Notes under the pieces: generated by a model
The model's database searches: none
Seen by the model: the letters and a program-made list of their open reading frames with translations, nothing else
What the model was told of the DNA's origin: nothing
Translations under genes and position numbers: made by a program
From: Rhizobium deserti
Lineage (GTDB): Bacteria; Pseudomonadota; Alphaproteobacteria; Rhizobiales; Rhizobiaceae
DNA: 64,000 nt
Assembly (NCBI RefSeq): GCF_004358025.1
Contig: NZ_SMTL01000002.1
Span: 992,001 to 1,056,000, forward strand
Direction: 5' to 3'
Shown here: piece after piece, positions 1 to 11,037 of the stretch
Layout of the letters: each line of letters starts with the position of its first letter
Position numbering within the stretch: the first letter of the stretch is position 1

Positions 1-1
1 A

Positions 2-172
2 GCCCATGCGGAAGCCAAGGTGCGGGAAAGCGAGTGGCTCGAAATCGGCCTTGGCGCCCAGATTTTGAAAGATCTCAGCGTCAGTTCCATCAAGCTTCTG
101 ACGCGTAGCGAGCGGCATTACGTCGGCCTTGAAGGCTTCGGCATCAAGATCGCCCAAACGGTGATCTGCTAG
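2..172 (+). CDS. ribA: GTP cyclohydrolase II, C-terminal fragment (cut by window edge)
   Basis: The reading frame enters from the left edge and ends at TAG 170-172. The 56 visible residues match the end of GTP cyclohydrolase II (RibA or the RibA half of RibBA): the stretch GLGAQILKDLSVSSIKLLT is followed by YVGLEGFGIKI, the conserved C-terminal strand-loop. The enzyme opens the imidazole ring of GTP in the first step of riboflavin synthesis. The zinc-binding cysteines lie outside the window, so a stand-alone RibA cannot be told from a RibBA fusion. The end of the gene looks intact. Confidence 0.85.
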   Translation, partial: AHAEAKVRESEWLEIGLGAQILKDLSVSSIKLLTRSERHYVGLEGFGIKIAQTVIC

Positions 173-282
173 GAGTTTCTCCTCGGTTGCAAACCGGAGC
201 TGACCTCATCTTCTGCCTCTGAAAGCGGAACCTTCGTTCAAACCGCCGGTTGATACGGCTCGGCACGAACGAGGAGTGGCAT

Positions 283-840
283 GTGAACCGAAGCGTCCAG
301 ATTATCCCGCCAAGCCTGGATTCAAGCCGCCCGGCCAGCAGCCTTACCGTTGAACCGCTCTTCTTCGGGTCAAGCGACTGGGTGCCCAACAATAGCAAGC
401 TGCCAGTACTCATTTACCGGCATGCTCTCGAACACGAACCGGATGCGGCCCGCCAGTTCGAGGCCAGCTTCGGCCGCCATGGCTGGCAAGGCATCTGGCG
501 CGACGGCGTATTCGATTATCATCATTATCATACCGGCGCCCATGAAGTGCTGGGCATTGCGGCCGGTCGCGGCCGGCTGATGCTCGGAGGCCCTTCCGGC
601 CAGGAGATCAGCGTCAATGCTGGAGACTGCCTCGTGCTTCCCGCCGGAACCGGCCACATGCGCATCGATGCCAGCCGCGATTTTCTGGTGATCGGCGCTT
701 ATCCGCCCGGACAGGAAGCGGACATTTGCACGACGGCCCCCAGCGAAGCGCAACGAGCAAAAATCGAGGCGCTGGCCCGCCCGCGGACCGATCCACTCGA
801 AGGTGCGGGCGGCTCTCTGCCGCGCTTCTGGAACGGCTGA
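283..840 (+). CDS. Cupin-domain protein (YjlB-like)
   Basis: A single-domain cupin of about 185 residues. The first cupin motif is visible as HHYHTGAHEVLGIAAGRG, giving the His/Glu metal ligands, and the second as AGDCLVLPAGTGHM, giving the last His. The overall sequence resembles the YjlB family, whose biochemical role is not established. I chose the GTG start at 283 because GAGGAG lies six bases upstream (271-276); an in-frame TTG at 250 would make it 196 residues but has no comparable ribosome site. It stands alone between the ribA end and glgE, in the same direction as both. Function beyond metal-dependent cupin is unknown. Confidence 0.8.
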   Translation: MNRSVQIIPPSLDSSRPASSLTVEPLFFGSSDWVPNNSKLPVLIYRHALEHEPDAARQFEASFGRHGWQGIWRDGVFDYHHYHTGAHEVLGIAAGRGRLMLGGPSGQEISVNAGDCLVLPAGTGHMRIDASRDFLVIGAYPPGQEADICTTAPSEAQRAKIEALARPRTDPLEGAGGSLPRFWNG

Positions 841-944
841 AGGCCGCACTGCGGCTACACCTATTCATTGCAATCACTTAGATTGACCGGAACCACGGGC
901 ATGGCCCAGCAGTTAGATGCGAAACTCTACGGCAAGGTGAAACG

Positions 945-3900
945 ATGAACACGCGCCCCCAGTTCGACACGCGGACTTCGCTCTCTCAAGTGCCGCCACA
1001 GATCTATTATGTGCACCCCTTGATGCTGAGGGGGATAGAGGCCTGGCGGGAGGTTTTCGCCCACGCAAAGGATCTCGGCTTCGATACTGTGCTCAGCGCG
1101 CCGCTGTTTGAGCGCGGGCACAATGCGAGCGTTTTCGTAACGGCAAATTTTGATCAACTCGACCCGGAACTCGGCCTTGGGCAAAGCCTTGAGGACGGCA
1201 TCCGCACGCTGATGGAAGCGGCCCGCGAAAACGGTATCAAGCTGATGCTCGATCTTGTGATAGACAAGGTTGCTGCCGGCGCGGAACGGAACGGGCCGGC
1301 CGTCGCAGATCCGCGCGCGGCGCCGCTCGAAAGCTGCAGTCGGCGCATCGACTTCATGCACGAGACCCACCATATAGAGGCCTGGCGGGAGCGCATCAGC
1401 CGACTTACGGCGCTTGGCATTGCCGGTTTCCGCTGCCTCGGCATCGGTCGCCTCGCCGCTGAAGCCTGGTACGATCTCATCGCCGCGACCCGCAGCTCTG
1501 CGTCCGACACGGTATTTCTCGCCTGGACACCCGGCACAACATTCGAGGACCGCAGGGCGATTGAAGGCGCAGGCTTTGACGGAAGCTTTTCCTCGCTTGC
1601 CTGGTGGAACCTTGAAGAACGCTGGATCATGGATGAATACCAGGTTCAGCGGGAGATCGGCTATCAGGTTACCTTCCCCGAAGCGCCATTTGCCAAGCGC
1701 TTGGCGCATGGCACGGAAAGCTGTGAGGTGCTGCAGCGCAAGGCGGTGCGGGCCTTGAAACTCGCGTCCACCTTTGCCAGCGGCCTGATGGTGCCAATGG
1801 GCTTCGAATTTGGAGCAACCACCCCGCTCGATCCGCTGCATGGCGACGGGCTGGGGCTGCGTGGCCTGCGCGAGCAGGGTTCCTTCGACCTGTCTGCCGA
1901 TATCCGGCAGATCAATGCAGCCACCAACAAAACCACGGCGGGTTTCGCCCGCCAGCCGCTAAGGGTCATATCAACCAGTCAGACCCCTGCTGTGGCCCTG
2001 TTGCAGACGGACAAGGCGGATATTCGCGTTTCGGAGAAGGTACGGATCGTCGTTCTGAACCGTGACCTTCGCCGCGCCGTTGCTGCACCCTTCAACGTGC
2101 TGCGCGAAGCGGCTTCGCCTTTCTTGCCTTTGACTGCAATTGACGGCGAGGGCGAAGTTTTTGACGCTCAGTTGAAGCTGAAGCCCGGCGAACTCCGCAT
2201 CTTCGAGGGCCGCGCCTCATCGCCGATTGTCAACGCAATTTCGGTCGGGACCGCCGAGGAAGCTGCAGCATCGCCGCGGCTTGCGATCGAGAAGATCACG
2301 CCTTCGGTGGATGACGGCCGGTTCCCGGTCAAACGCGTCGTCGGCGAAACCGTCAAGGTTGAGGCTGATATCTTCGGCGACGGCCATGATCCGCTCTCGG
2401 CAGTCCTGCTGTGGCGGGCCGCTGACGAGGCGGAATGGACCGAAGTGCCAATGCAGTTGATCTCCAACGATCGCTGGAATACGGAATTCACGCTGAAGCG
2501 CATGGGCCGCCATGAATTTGCGATCGAGGCCTGGCGCAATCCCTACCAGATCTTCCGTTACGAACTGACCAAGAAGCACGAAGCCCGGCTCGACCTTCGC
2601 CTGGAAATCCAGGAAGGGATTAATCTGGTGCTCGATGCGCTCGAGCATGCAGCAGGCGACATCAAGACCCGCCTTCAGACCCTGTTCGACACGTTGACGG
2701 CGGCTCAGGATCCACAGCGTACTGAAATTCTGCTGGCCAGCGAGACCGCCGAACTGATGGCGCTGGCGGACCGGCGGCCCCACCGCCTGCGCTCACAGTC
2801 AATTCTGGTGGATGCCGAACGTTCTGCCGCCACCTTCGCCAGCTGGTATTGTGTGTTTCCGCGCTCGCAGAGCGGCGACCCGCACCGCCACGGCACCTTC
2901 GACGACGTCATCACGCAGCTTCCTCGGGTAGCCGAGATGGGCTTCGACGTTCTCTACTTCACACCCATTCACCCGATCGGCCTGAAGAACCGCAAGGGCA
3001 AGAACAACAGCCTGCATGCAGCGCCCGAGGATCCCGGGAGCCCTTACGCGATAGGTTCAGAAGCTGGCGGCCATGACGCCATTCATCCCGAACTCGGCAC
3101 ACTCGACGATTTCCGTCGACTGGTGGATGCGGCCAAGGATCACGGACTGGAGATTGCGCTCGACTTGGCTATTCAGGCGTCGCCCGACCATCCTTGGTTG
3201 AAGCAGCATCCGGGCTGGTTCGACTGGCGCCCGGACGGCACCATCCGTTATGCCGAAAATCCGCCGAAGAAATACGAAGACATCGTCAACGTGGACTTCT
3301 ACGCCAAGGACGCAATCCCGTCGCTGTGGGTGGAACTGCGCGACATTGTCCAGAAATGGGTTGACAATGGCGTCAAGCTGTTCCGGGTCGACAACCCGCA
3401 TACCAAGCCGTTTCCGTTCTGGGAGTGGCTGATCGCTGACATACGATCGCGCCATCCCGAGGTTGCCTTCCTCTCGGAAGCCTTTACCAAGCCGAAGGTC
3501 ATGTACCGACTGGCTAAGGTCGGTTTCTCGCAGTCTTATACCTATTTCACCTGGCGCAATGCCAAGTGGGAACTCGAGGAATATATGCGCGAGATCACCA
3601 CGGAAGAGCCGAAGGAGTTCTTCCGTCCGCATTTCTTCGTCAACACCCATGACATCAACCCGGACTTCCTGCAAAACGCGCCGCGTCCCGCCTACCTCAT
3701 CCGGGCAGCACTTGCCGCGACTCTGTCTGGCCTTTGGGGCGTCTACAACGGGTTCGAGCTCTGCGAGGGCCGGCCGGATGCCAAGCGCAAGGAATATGCG
3801 GATTCCGAGAAGTATGAGATCCGCGCCTGGGACCACGATCGCCCCGGCAATATCAAGGGTGAGATCGGGCTGCTCAACCGGATCCGGCGGGAAAACCCGG

Positions 3901-4199
3901 CTCTGCATTCACATCTCGGGCTTCAGCTTCTGACCGCCTGGAACGACAATGTCATGTTCTTCGAGAAGTCGAATCCGGGACGCGAAAACGCCCTGCTGAT
4001 CGCCATCAGCCTCGATCCCTACAATGCCCAAGAGGCGGATGTGGAAATACCGCTTTGGTCATGGAACCTCCCCGACAATGGCGCGCTTGATGTCGAAGAT
4101 CTTGTTACCGGCAACCGATTTACCTTGTCCGGAAAGACACAAAGAATCAGGCTCGATCCACAGAACGGCCTGCCGTTCGCAATCTGGCGTGTCCGATAA
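945..4199 (+). CDS. glgE: Alpha-1,4-glucan:maltose-1-phosphate maltosyltransferase with extra N-terminal pseudo-amylase domain
   Basis: GlgE (GH13_3) extends alpha-1,4-glucans using maltose-1-phosphate. The catalytic part occupies roughly residues 630-990: RVDNPHTKP carries the nucleophile Asp816, LSEAFTKP the acid/base Glu845, and NTHDINP the third acid Asp903. The beta-sandwich N domain typical of GlgE precedes it (about 430-630). Usual GlgE is 650-700 residues; this one has 1084 because residues 1 to about 420 form a second amylase-like domain. In that domain the nucleophile position is lost (GFRCLG at 161-166 instead of GFRxD) and the acid motif reads FLAWTPG, so it is probably catalytically dead. 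Start ATG 945 has AAGGTG upstream. It is first in a three-gene unit, 15 bp before treS. Confidence 0.92.
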   Translation: MNTRPQFDTRTSLSQVPPQIYYVHPLMLRGIEAWREVFAHAKDLGFDTVLSAPLFERGHNASVFVTANFDQLDPELGLGQSLEDGIRTLMEAARENGIKLMLDLVIDKVAAGAERNGPAVADPRAAPLESCSRRIDFMHETHHIEAWRERISRLTALGIAGFRCLGIGRLAAEAWYDLIAATRSSASDTVFLAWTPGTTFEDRRAIEGAGFDGSFSSLAWWNLEERWIMDEYQVQREIGYQVTFPEAPFAKRLAHGTESCEVLQRKAVRALKLASTFASGLMVPMGFEFGATTPLDPLHGDGLGLRGLREQGSFDLSADIRQINAATNKTTAGFARQPLRVISTSQTPAVALLQTDKADIRVSEKVRIVVLNRDLRRAVAAPFNVLREAASPFLPLTAIDGEGEVFDAQLKLKPGELRIFEGRASSPIVNAISVGTAEEAAASPRLAIEKITPSVDDGRFPVKRVVGETVKVEADIFGDGHDPLSAVLLWRAADEAEWTEVPMQLISNDRWNTEFTLKRMGRHEFAIEAWRNPYQIFRYELTKKHEARLDLRLEIQEGINLVLDALEHAAGDIKTRLQTLFDTLTAAQDPQRTEILLASETAELMALADRRPHRLRSQSILVDAERSAATFASWYCVFPRSQSGDPHRHGTFDDVITQLPRVAEMGFDVLYFTPIHPIGLKNRKGKNNSLHAAPEDPGSPYAIGSEAGGHDAIHPELGTLDDFRRLVDAAKDHGLEIALDLAIQASPDHPWLKQHPGWFDWRPDGTIRYAENPPKKYEDIVNVDFYAKDAIPSLWVELRDIVQKWVDNGVKLFRVDNPHTKPFPFWEWLIADIRSRHPEVAFLSEAFTKPKVMYRLAKVGFSQSYTYFTWRNAKWELEEYMREITTEEPKEFFRPHFFVNTHDINPDFLQNAPRPAYLIRAALAATLSGLWGVYNGFELCEGRPDAKRKEYADSEKYEIRAWDHDRPGNIKGEIGLLNRIRRENPALHSHLGLQLLTAWNDNVMFFEKSNPGRENALLIAISLDPYNAQEADVEIPLWSWNLPDNGALDVEDLVTGNRFTLSGKTQRIRLDPQNGLPFAIWRVR

Positions 4200-4214
4200 G
4201 GGAGGAAGAAGACT

Positions 4215-7200
4215 ATGGATATGGTGACCACCGGCCGCAGCCAGGTTCAGGGACAGGCCTCTTTCCAGGATTCCGATCCCCTCTGGTACAAGGATGCTGT
4301 AATCTACCAGCTTCACATCAAGTCCTTCCACGATGCCAATGGTGACGGCATAGGCGACTTCAAGGGGCTGCACGAGAAGCTGGATTATATCGCGTCTCTC
4401 GGCGCCAACACGATATGGCTCCTGCCTTTCTTCCCGTCTCCGCGTCGCGATGATGGATATGATATTGCCGACTATACCAACGTCAGCCCCGACTACGGCA
4501 CGATGGAAGAGTTCCGCAGCTTCGTGGACGCAGCCCACCAGCGCGGCTTGAGGGTAATCATCGAACTGGTCATCAACCACACATCCGACCAGCATCCCTG
4601 GTTCCAGCGCGCCCGGCATGCGCCGGCCGGCTCTCCTGAGCGCGACTTCTATGTCTGGTCCGACAGCGATCAGAAATTTCCTGAAACTCGGATCATCTTT
4701 CTCGATACGGAAAAGTCGAACTGGACCTGGGATCCTGTGGCTGGCAGCTATTACTGGCACCGCTTCTATTCCCACCAGCCGGACCTCAACTTCGACAATC
4801 CGGCCGTGCTGGACGAATTGCTGGAAGTCATGCGCTTCTGGGCCGATACCGGCGTCGACGGTTTCCGGCTCGACGCCATCCCCTATCTGGTGGAGCGCGA
4901 AGGCACCAACAATGAGAACCTCCCGGAAACGCACGATATCCTCAAGAAGATCCGCGCGTCTCTCGATACCAGCCACCCGGGCAAGATGCTTCTCGCCGAG
5001 GCCAACCAGTGGCCGGAGGATACGAGCGAATATTTCGGCGACGGCGACGAATGCAATATGGCATTCCACTTCCCGCTGATGCCGCGCATGTACATGGCAA
5101 TTGCCAAAGAAGACCGTTTTCCGATTACCGACATCATGCGCCAGACGCCGGAGATTCCAGAAAACTGCCAATGGGCCATCTTCCTGCGCAACCATGACGA
5201 GCTGACGCTCGAAATGGTGACCGACGAAGAGCGCGACTACCTTTGGAACACTTATGCTGCGGACCGGCGTGCGCGTATCAATCTCGGTATTCGCCGGCGC
5301 CTTGCGCCGCTGATGGAGCGCGACCGCCGGCGCATCGAATTGATGAACGCGCTGCTTCTCTCCATGCCCGGCACCCCGGTTCTCTACTATGGCGACGAAA
5401 TCGGCATGGGCGACAACATCTATCTCGGCGACCGGGACGGTGTCCGCACGCCCATGCAGTGGTCCCCGGACCGCAATGCTGGCTTCTCCAAGGCTGATCC
5501 TGCAAGATTGGTTCTGCCGCCGGTCATGGATCCGCTCTACGGCTACCAGGCTGTCAACGTGGAAGCGCAGAGCGACGATGCTCACTCGCTTCTCAACTGG
5601 ACCCGGCGAATGCTGGCGCTACGCAACAAGCACAATGCCTTTGGCCGAGGCTCACAACGCTTCCTCACGCCTGGCAACCGCAAGATCCTTTGCTACCTGC
5701 GCGAATATGAAGGCGAAACGATCCTGTGCGTCGCAAACCTGTCGCGGCTGCCGCAGGCGGTCGAGCTGGATCTTTCCAAGTTCGAGGGCCGGGTGCCGAT
5801 CGAGCTCACCGGCATGTCGCCCTTCCCGCCGATCGGACAGCTGACCTATCTGTTGACCCTGCCGCCCTACGGCTTCTTCTGGTTCCAGCTGATGGCGGAA
5901 TCGGACGGACCGGCCTGGCGGACGGAACCGCCCGAGCAGATGCAGGACATGGGGACCATGGTCGTGCGGCGCGATCTTCAGGAACTGGTGGATCAGCCAC
6001 GGCTCGCCAATACGCTGTCGAACGAGATCCTGCCAACCTATCTCGGCAAGCGCCGCTGGTTCGGAGCCAAGGGGTCGGCGCTCAATTCCGCCCGTCTGGT
6101 TTCGGCAACCCCGATTGCATTTGCCCATAATATACTTCTGGGCGAGCTGGAAGTGGATGTGGGTGGCAAGCTCGATACCTACCTGCTGCCGCTGGCGATT
6201 TCGTGGGACGAAACCCAGCCTACCGCGCTCGCCCAGCAGCTGGCCCTGGCCCGTATCCGGCAGGGCCGCCGCGTCGGCTTCCTCACCGATGGCTTTGCCA
6301 TGGAGGGCCTTGCCCGCGGCGTCATCCGCGGCCTGTGCGAACGTTCTGTGATTTCCGGTCGTGCCGGAACGCTGGAATTCATCGGCACCGACAAGCTAGA
6401 CTGCATGACGCTCAACGACGACATGCATGTCCACTGGCTGTCCGCCGAGCAATCCAACAGCTCGCTGATCCTTGGCGATCTGGCCATGGTGAAGCTCATC
6501 CGCCACATTTTCCCGGGCATCCATCCGGAAGTGGAGATGACCCGCTACCTGACCAATGTCGGCTACAAAAACACGGCTCAGCTCCTGGGCGAAGTTGCCC
6601 GCACCGCTCCGGACGGCAACCGCTATACTTTGGTCATCGTTCAGGGCGCTATCCGCAACCAGGGCGACGCCTGGAACTGGATGCTCAGCAATCTTCGCCG
6701 CTCGATCGACGAGATCGCCGTGACCGATCTCGATACCGAGGCGGCTGACGAACATTTCAAGCCTCTCGTCGAGTTTGCGGCAACCATCGGCAAGCGGCTG
6801 GGCGAACTGCATGTGGCACTCGCGCAACCAACCGAGGACGAAGACTTCAAGCCTGTGCGTGCCGGTGCAGGCGATGTCGATAAATGGGTGGGTGCCGTCA
6901 AGGAACAGATCTCATCCAGCCTTGGCATGCTCGAAAGCATGGCAGGCGAGCTGGAGGGCGAGCCAGGAAATCAGGCCAAGGAACTGCTCGACAAGCAGGA
7001 GCAATTGCTGAGCCTCGCTGATCATTTCGCCCGTGCGGCCGAAGACACATTGATGACACGCAACCACGGCGACTTCCACCTCGGGCAGATCCTGGTGGCC
7101 GAAAGCGATGCCTATATCATCGATTTCGAAGGCGAGCCGGCCCGCGACCTTGCGGAGCGGCGTGCCAAGACCAACCCGTTGCGCGATGTCGCCGGCCTGT

Positions 7201-7526
7201 TGCGGTCGCTGAGCTATCTCGCCGCCTCGGCCGATCTCGACCGCGACGTGATCAGCGAAGTGGACGATGCGCGCCACAAGCAGTTGATCCAGCGCTTCAT
7301 CGACATGGCGGAACCGGCCTTCCTGCAAGCCTATTTCGACGCGACGCAAGGGTCGGAAGAACTGCGCATCGCTGATGAGGCGCGCAGCAAGATCCTCGAC
7401 CTTTTCCTTCTGGAAAAAGCCGCCTACGAAATCGCCTACGAAGTGCGCAACCGTCCGCAATGGCTTCCTCTTCCGCTTGCCGGCTTCTCGGCGATCGCAT
7501 CACGACTTCTGGAGAATGTGTCATGA
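4215..7526 (+). CDS. treS: Trehalose synthase fused to maltokinase
   Basis: A bifunctional protein of 1103 residues. The first half (about 20-560) is a GH13_16 trehalose synthase that interconverts trehalose and maltose: region [10 protein letters not shown], nucleophile Asp220 in [10 protein letters not shown], acid Glu262 in LLAEANQWP, and Asp328 in [10 protein letters not shown]. The second half (about 595-1100) is a maltokinase (Pep2-like) making maltose-1-phosphate from maltose and ATP, with the kinase catalytic motif NHGDFHLGQ (Asp953) and the metal-binding IDFEGEP (Asp970). The fusion delivers the GlgE substrate directly. GGAGGAAG precedes ATG 4215. Its stop overlaps the glgB start by four bases (ATGA), indicating translational coupling. 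Confidence 0.95.
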   Translation: MDMVTTGRSQVQGQASFQDSDPLWYKDAVIYQLHIKSFHDANGDGIGDFKGLHEKLDYIASLGANTIWLLPFFPSPRRDDGYDIADYTNVSPDYGTMEEFRSFVDAAHQRGLRVIIELVINHTSDQHPWFQRARHAPAGSPERDFYVWSDSDQKFPETRIIFLDTEKSNWTWDPVAGSYYWHRFYSHQPDLNFDNPAVLDELLEVMRFWADTGVDGFRLDAIPYLVEREGTNNENLPETHDILKKIRASLDTSHPGKMLLAEANQWPEDTSEYFGDGDECNMAFHFPLMPRMYMAIAKEDRFPITDIMRQTPEIPENCQWAIFLRNHDELTLEMVTDEERDYLWNTYAADRRARINLGIRRRLAPLMERDRRRIELMNALLLSMPGTPVLYYGDEIGMGDNIYLGDRDGVRTPMQWSPDRNAGFSKADPARLVLPPVMDPLYGYQAVNVEAQSDDAHSLLNWTRRMLALRNKHNAFGRGSQRFLTPGNRKILCYLREYEGETILCVANLSRLPQAVELDLSKFEGRVPIELTGMSPFPPIGQLTYLLTLPPYGFFWFQLMAESDGPAWRTEPPEQMQDMGTMVVRRDLQELVDQPRLANTLSNEILPTYLGKRRWFGAKGSALNSARLVSATPIAFAHNILLGELEVDVGGKLDTYLLPLAISWDETQPTALAQQLALARIRQGRRVGFLTDGFAMEGLARGVIRGLCERSVISGRAGTLEFIGTDKLDCMTLNDDMHVHWLSAEQSNSSLILGDLAMVKLIRHIFPGIHPEVEMTRYLTNVGYKNTAQLLGEVARTAPDGNRYTLVIVQGAIRNQGDAWNWMLSNLRRSIDEIAVTDLDTEAADEHFKPLVEFAATIGKRLGELHVALAQPTEDEDFKPVRAGAGDVDKWVGAVKEQISSSLGMLESMAGELEGEPGNQAKELLDKQEQLLSLADHFARAAEDTLMTRNHGDFHLGQILVAESDAYIIDFEGEPARDLAERRAKTNPLRDVAGLLRSLSYLAASADLDRDVISEVDDARHKQLIQRFIDMAEPAFLQAYFDATQGSEELRIADEARSKILDLFLLEKAAYEIAYEVRNRPQWLPLPLAGFSAIASRLLENVS

Positions 7527-9730
7527 GATACGAGCGCACCGATTTGATGACCGGTACGGTCCAGGAAGGCTTACAGGCCTTGGTCGACGGCCGGCACGGT
7601 GATCCCTTTTCCATCCTTGGGCGTCACCAATACGGCGAGCTTATAGTGGTGCGAGCCCTTTTGCCCGGCGCCCTGACCGTGGAAGTAATAGAAGCCGAGA
7701 CAGGCAAGGTTCTGGCTGAACTGGAGCCCATTCATGAAGGCGGCCTGTTTGCGGGCCTCACCGGGAGCATGGCACCCTATCGCTTCAGGATCCATTGGCC
7801 CGATGCGGTCCAGGAAATGGAGGATCCCTATTCCTTCGGCATGCTGCTCGGCGATCTCGACCTGCACCTGATCGGCCAAGGCACCCATTACGATCTCGGA
7901 CGCACGCTTGGCGCCATTCCAGTGGAACAGGATGGCGTGCAGGGGGTCCGCTTCGCAGTATGGGCGCCGAATGCGCGGCGCGTGTCGGTGGTCGGCGATT
8001 TCTGCGCCTGGGACGGGCGGCGCTACCCGATGCGGCTTCGGCCCCAGGCTGGCATATGGGAATTGTTTATCCCGCGGCTGACGCATGGCGAGCGGTACAA
8101 GTTCGAGATCATCGATGCTCACGGCAACCTGCTTCCGCAAAAGGCAGATCCGGTTGCGCGTGCCAGCGAGGCTGCACCCTCGACAGCATCGATCATCGCC
8201 TCTTCGAAGCCCTTCCGGTGGAGCGACGAGGAATGGATGCGCGCCAAACGGGCCGACCGCTCCGGCGAAGCTGCCATCTCGGTCTATGAAGTTCACCTCG
8301 GGTCCTGGATCCGCGTTCCGGAAGAAGACAATCGGTCGCTCGACTGGGTGGAACTCAGCCAGCGGCTGGTGCCCTATGTCAAGGAACTGGGTTTCACCCA
8401 TATCGAAATGCTGCCGATCATGGAGCATCCCTTTGGTGGCTCCTGGGGCTATCAGCCGCTCGGCCTCTTTGCACCGACCGGCCGCTACGGCACGCCCGAG
8501 GATTTCGCCTATTTCATCGACCGCTGCCATGCCGCGGGCATCGGCGTCATCCTTGACTGGGTGCCGGCGCATTTTCCGACCGATGTTTGGGGCCTTGCCA
8601 ATTTCGACGGAACGGCCCTCTACGAACATGCGGATCCGCGCGAAGGCTTCCACAAGGACTGGAACACGCTGATCTACAATCTCGGACGCAACGAGGTGAA
8701 AGGCTTCCTGATCGCCAGCGCGCTGGAATGGCTGGAGCATTACCATGTGGATGCTCTGCGCGTCGATGCGGTGGCCTCCATGCTCTACCGCGACTATAGC
8801 CGCGATGCAGGCGAATGGATCCCCAACAAGTATGGCGGTCGCGAAAACCTCGAATCCGTCGAGTTCTTCAAGCACCTGAACAGCATCGTCCATGAGCGCT
8901 GCCCGCATGCCTTTACCGTGGCGGAGGAATCCACCGCGTGGCCGGGCGTTACCAAGCCGCCGGAAGAGGGCGGCCTAGGCTTCGACTTTAAGTGGAATAT
9001 GGGATGGATGCACGACACCCTGCACTACATCGAGGACGACCCGATCTACCGGAAATACCATCATGGCGGCATGACCTTCGGTATGGTCTACGCCTACTCA
9101 GAGCGGTTCATGCTGCCGATCAGCCATGACGAGGTGGTACACGGCAAGGGCTCGCTTTTCGGCAAGATGCCGGGCGACCACTGGCAGAAAATGGCCAATC
9201 TGCGGGCCTATTTCGGATTTATGTGGGGCCATCCGGGCAAGAAGCTCCTGTTCATGGGCTGCGAACTGGGCCAGGAAACGGAATGGAACCACGACGGCTC
9301 AATCGTTTGGGACCTGCTCGACCAGCCCGACCATGCAGGCGTGCAGCGATTAATCGGCGACCTGAACAAGCTTTATGTCCAGGAGCCTGCCCTGCAGTTC
9401 AGCGATCTGCACCCGGAAGGCTTTGAATGGGCGGTGTCCGACGACGCCGAAAATTGCGTCTACGGCATGCTCCGCAGCGCTCAGGACCGTTCCTCGGCCA
9501 TGCTGATCGCGTCCAACATGACGCCGGTGCCGCGCGAAGGTTACCGCATGGGCGTGCCTTTTGAAGGGCGCTGGGAAGTGGTCTTAAACACCGATGCCGG
9601 CATTTACGGCGGCGGCAATCTGGGTCAGAGCGAAGCCTGGACGGAACCGCATCCGGCGCATGGCAGGGCGTCATCGATCCTGCTCACCCTGCCGCCGCTT
9701 GCCACCGTCTTTTTGCGCTGGAGAGCCTAA
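7523..9730 (+). CDS. glgB: 1,4-alpha-glucan branching enzyme
   Basis: GlgB (GH13, CBM48) cuts alpha-1,4 chains and re-attaches them as alpha-1,6 branches. The protein has 735 residues, normal for bacterial GlgB. N-terminal glucan-binding modules run to about residue 230. The catalytic barrel carries Asp415 in [12 protein letters not shown], Glu468 in AEESTAW and Asp536 in [13 protein letters not shown], each close to the E. coli positions. ATG 7523 overlaps the treS stop and has GGAG at 7511-7514. A longer in-frame reading from 7460 would run inside treS and is not supported. It completes the trehalose-to-glucan module; only six bases separate it from the convergent YcaQ-like gene. Confidence 0.96.
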   Translation: MRYERTDLMTGTVQEGLQALVDGRHGDPFSILGRHQYGELIVVRALLPGALTVEVIEAETGKVLAELEPIHEGGLFAGLTGSMAPYRFRIHWPDAVQEMEDPYSFGMLLGDLDLHLIGQGTHYDLGRTLGAIPVEQDGVQGVRFAVWAPNARRVSVVGDFCAWDGRRYPMRLRPQAGIWELFIPRLTHGERYKFEIIDAHGNLLPQKADPVARASEAAPSTASIIASSKPFRWSDEEWMRAKRADRSGEAAISVYEVHLGSWIRVPEEDNRSLDWVELSQRLVPYVKELGFTHIEMLPIMEHPFGGSWGYQPLGLFAPTGRYGTPEDFAYFIDRCHAAGIGVILDWVPAHFPTDVWGLANFDGTALYEHADPREGFHKDWNTLIYNLGRNEVKGFLIASALEWLEHYHVDALRVDAVASMLYRDYSRDAGEWIPNKYGGRENLESVEFFKHLNSIVHERCPHAFTVAEESTAWPGVTKPPEEGGLGFDFKWNMGWMHDTLHYIEDDPIYRKYHHGGMTFGMVYAYSERFMLPISHDEVVHGKGSLFGKMPGDHWQKMANLRAYFGFMWGHPGKKLLFMGCELGQETEWNHDGSIVWDLLDQPDHAGVQRLIGDLNKLYVQEPALQFSDLHPEGFEWAVSDDAENCVYGMLRSAQDRSSAMLIASNMTPVPREGYRMGVPFEGRWEVVLNTDAGIYGGGNLGQSEAWTEPHPAHGRASSILLTLPPLATVFLRWRA

Positions 9731-9736
9731 CCGGCA

Positions 9737-10930
9737 CTAAGCACTGCGCCAGTCGCTCTGGTAGGTGATCTTGCTTACACCGGCAAAACGGCCGACCCGC
9801 AGCAATTCCGCCTCGAGCTTTTCGAGGCGGCCGGCTGACGACCGTATGCCCCTTTCGAGCCATAGCTTGCGCACCTCGAGCGTGCCCGACTTGCGGTCCG
9901 CCTTCATGTCGATACGGCCGATCATCCGATCGCCTTCGAGCAGCGGGAAGACGTAATAGCCGTATTGCCGCTTCGGCTCCGGTACGAAGACCTCGATCCG
10001 GTAGAAGAAGTTGAACAGCCGCTCGGCCCGGTCGCGGTTGCGCAGAAGAGGGTCGAAGGGGCTCAGCACCCGCACGCGTGCCGGCGGCTCGGGAAGGTCG
10101 GCAAGGGTTTGGATGAATCCGGCAAATGCGAAAGAAAGACGCGGCTTGCTGCCGTCTGCCGTTTCGATCAGCACCTCGACCAGTTCATCGCGGTGCTGCC
10201 TGACCCAATTCTTCGCCTCTTCGGGCGTAACGATATCCCAGAAGGCGGCAATTTCTCCCGAAGTGGCAAAGCCGAGTTTCTGCAAAGCGTTGCGGCAGGC
10301 CCAGTCGGTAAACTCCGCCTCGCTCACCTCCGGCTGGTAATGATGCGGCGGGATGACCCGCTCCGTCAGGTCATAAATCTTCTGGAAATTGACGCGCCCG
10401 CCAATGGCGAGCTTGCCCGTATGCCAGAAATATTCCAGCGCTGTCTTGTTCGGATGCCAGTTCCACCAGCCGCCCGACTTGTGCTCCTCCGCCTTCATGT
10501 CTCGGGACATGATCGCACCGTTCTCGCATATGTGCTGGAGGGTTTCTGCAAAAGCCGCATCGAAATCTTCGCCGTGCCATTTCTTCCAGCGTTCGGCGAT
10601 GATCGGCTCGCGGCGCCGGAAGCGATGCTTCCAGTACCGGAAGAAGCGCGCCGGGATAATCGAGGCGTCGTGCGTCCAGTGTTCGAAAAGCTCGCGGTCC
10701 TTTTCCAGAAGCGCCGTCAGGTGCTCCCTCCGGTAGGTCTGGTTGCGCGAAAACAGGATCATGTTATGGGCCCGCTCGACCGTCGCGATACTGTCCACCT
10801 GAACGAAACCGAGGTCGTCGATCAGCTGCAGCAGACCAGCCTTGGTGAGGGCGCGCCCGGGCGGCAGCGAAAGCTGCTGCCTTTCCATGAATATTCTGCG
10901 GGCTTGCTCGTTGGGTATCAGAATCGCCAT
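9737..10930 (-). CDS. YcaQ/AlkX-like winged-helix protein
   Basis: A protein of 397 residues of the YcaQ (HTH_42) family. In enterobacteria YcaQ is a DNA glycosylase that unhooks interstrand crosslinks; that activity is family knowledge and not shown here. Visible features are the N-terminal LGFVQVDSIATVERAHNMILFSR segment, containing the family QVDS motif, and the C-terminal SPFDPLLRNRDR and YGYYVFPLLEGDRMIGRIDMKADR. The gene is convergent with glgB and divergent from bioM, across a 107-bp intergenic region. The ribosome site before ATG (10928-10930) is weak. Confidence 0.85.
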   Translation of the reverse strand: MAILIPNEQARRIFMERQQLSLPPGRALTKAGLLQLIDDLGFVQVDSIATVERAHNMILFSRNQTYRREHLTALLEKDRELFEHWTHDASIIPARFFRYWKHRFRRREPIIAERWKKWHGEDFDAAFAETLQHICENGAIMSRDMKAEEHKSGGWWNWHPNKTALEYFWHTGKLAIGGRVNFQKIYDLTERVIPPHHYQPEVSEAEFTDWACRNALQKLGFATSGEIAAFWDIVTPEEAKNWVRQHRDELVEVLIETADGSKPRLSFAFAGFIQTLADLPEPPARVRVLSPFDPLLRNRDRAERLFNFFYRIEVFVPEPKRQYGYYVFPLLEGDRMIGRIDMKADRKSGTLEVRKLWLERGIRSSAGRLEKLEAELLRVGRFAGVSKITYQSDWRSA

Positions 10931-11037
10931 GGGTTACAGTAGGCGGCCCCGGTGCCGGTTTCAATGTTCACCTTCAGTTCCGAATTCCCCTCCCCGACTA
11001 TCTCGTTTATAGACCGCCCGAAGACGGGGGAACAGGC

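Noticed and set aside
4059..5585. Open frame of 508 codons on the minus strand inside treS
   Set aside because: It is antisense to a gene with verified catalytic motifs and its translation has no recognisable family; long antisense frames are common in GC-rich DNA.
7571..8908. Open frame of 445 codons on the minus strand inside glgB
   Set aside because: It is the complement of the branching enzyme and has no ribosome site or domain character.
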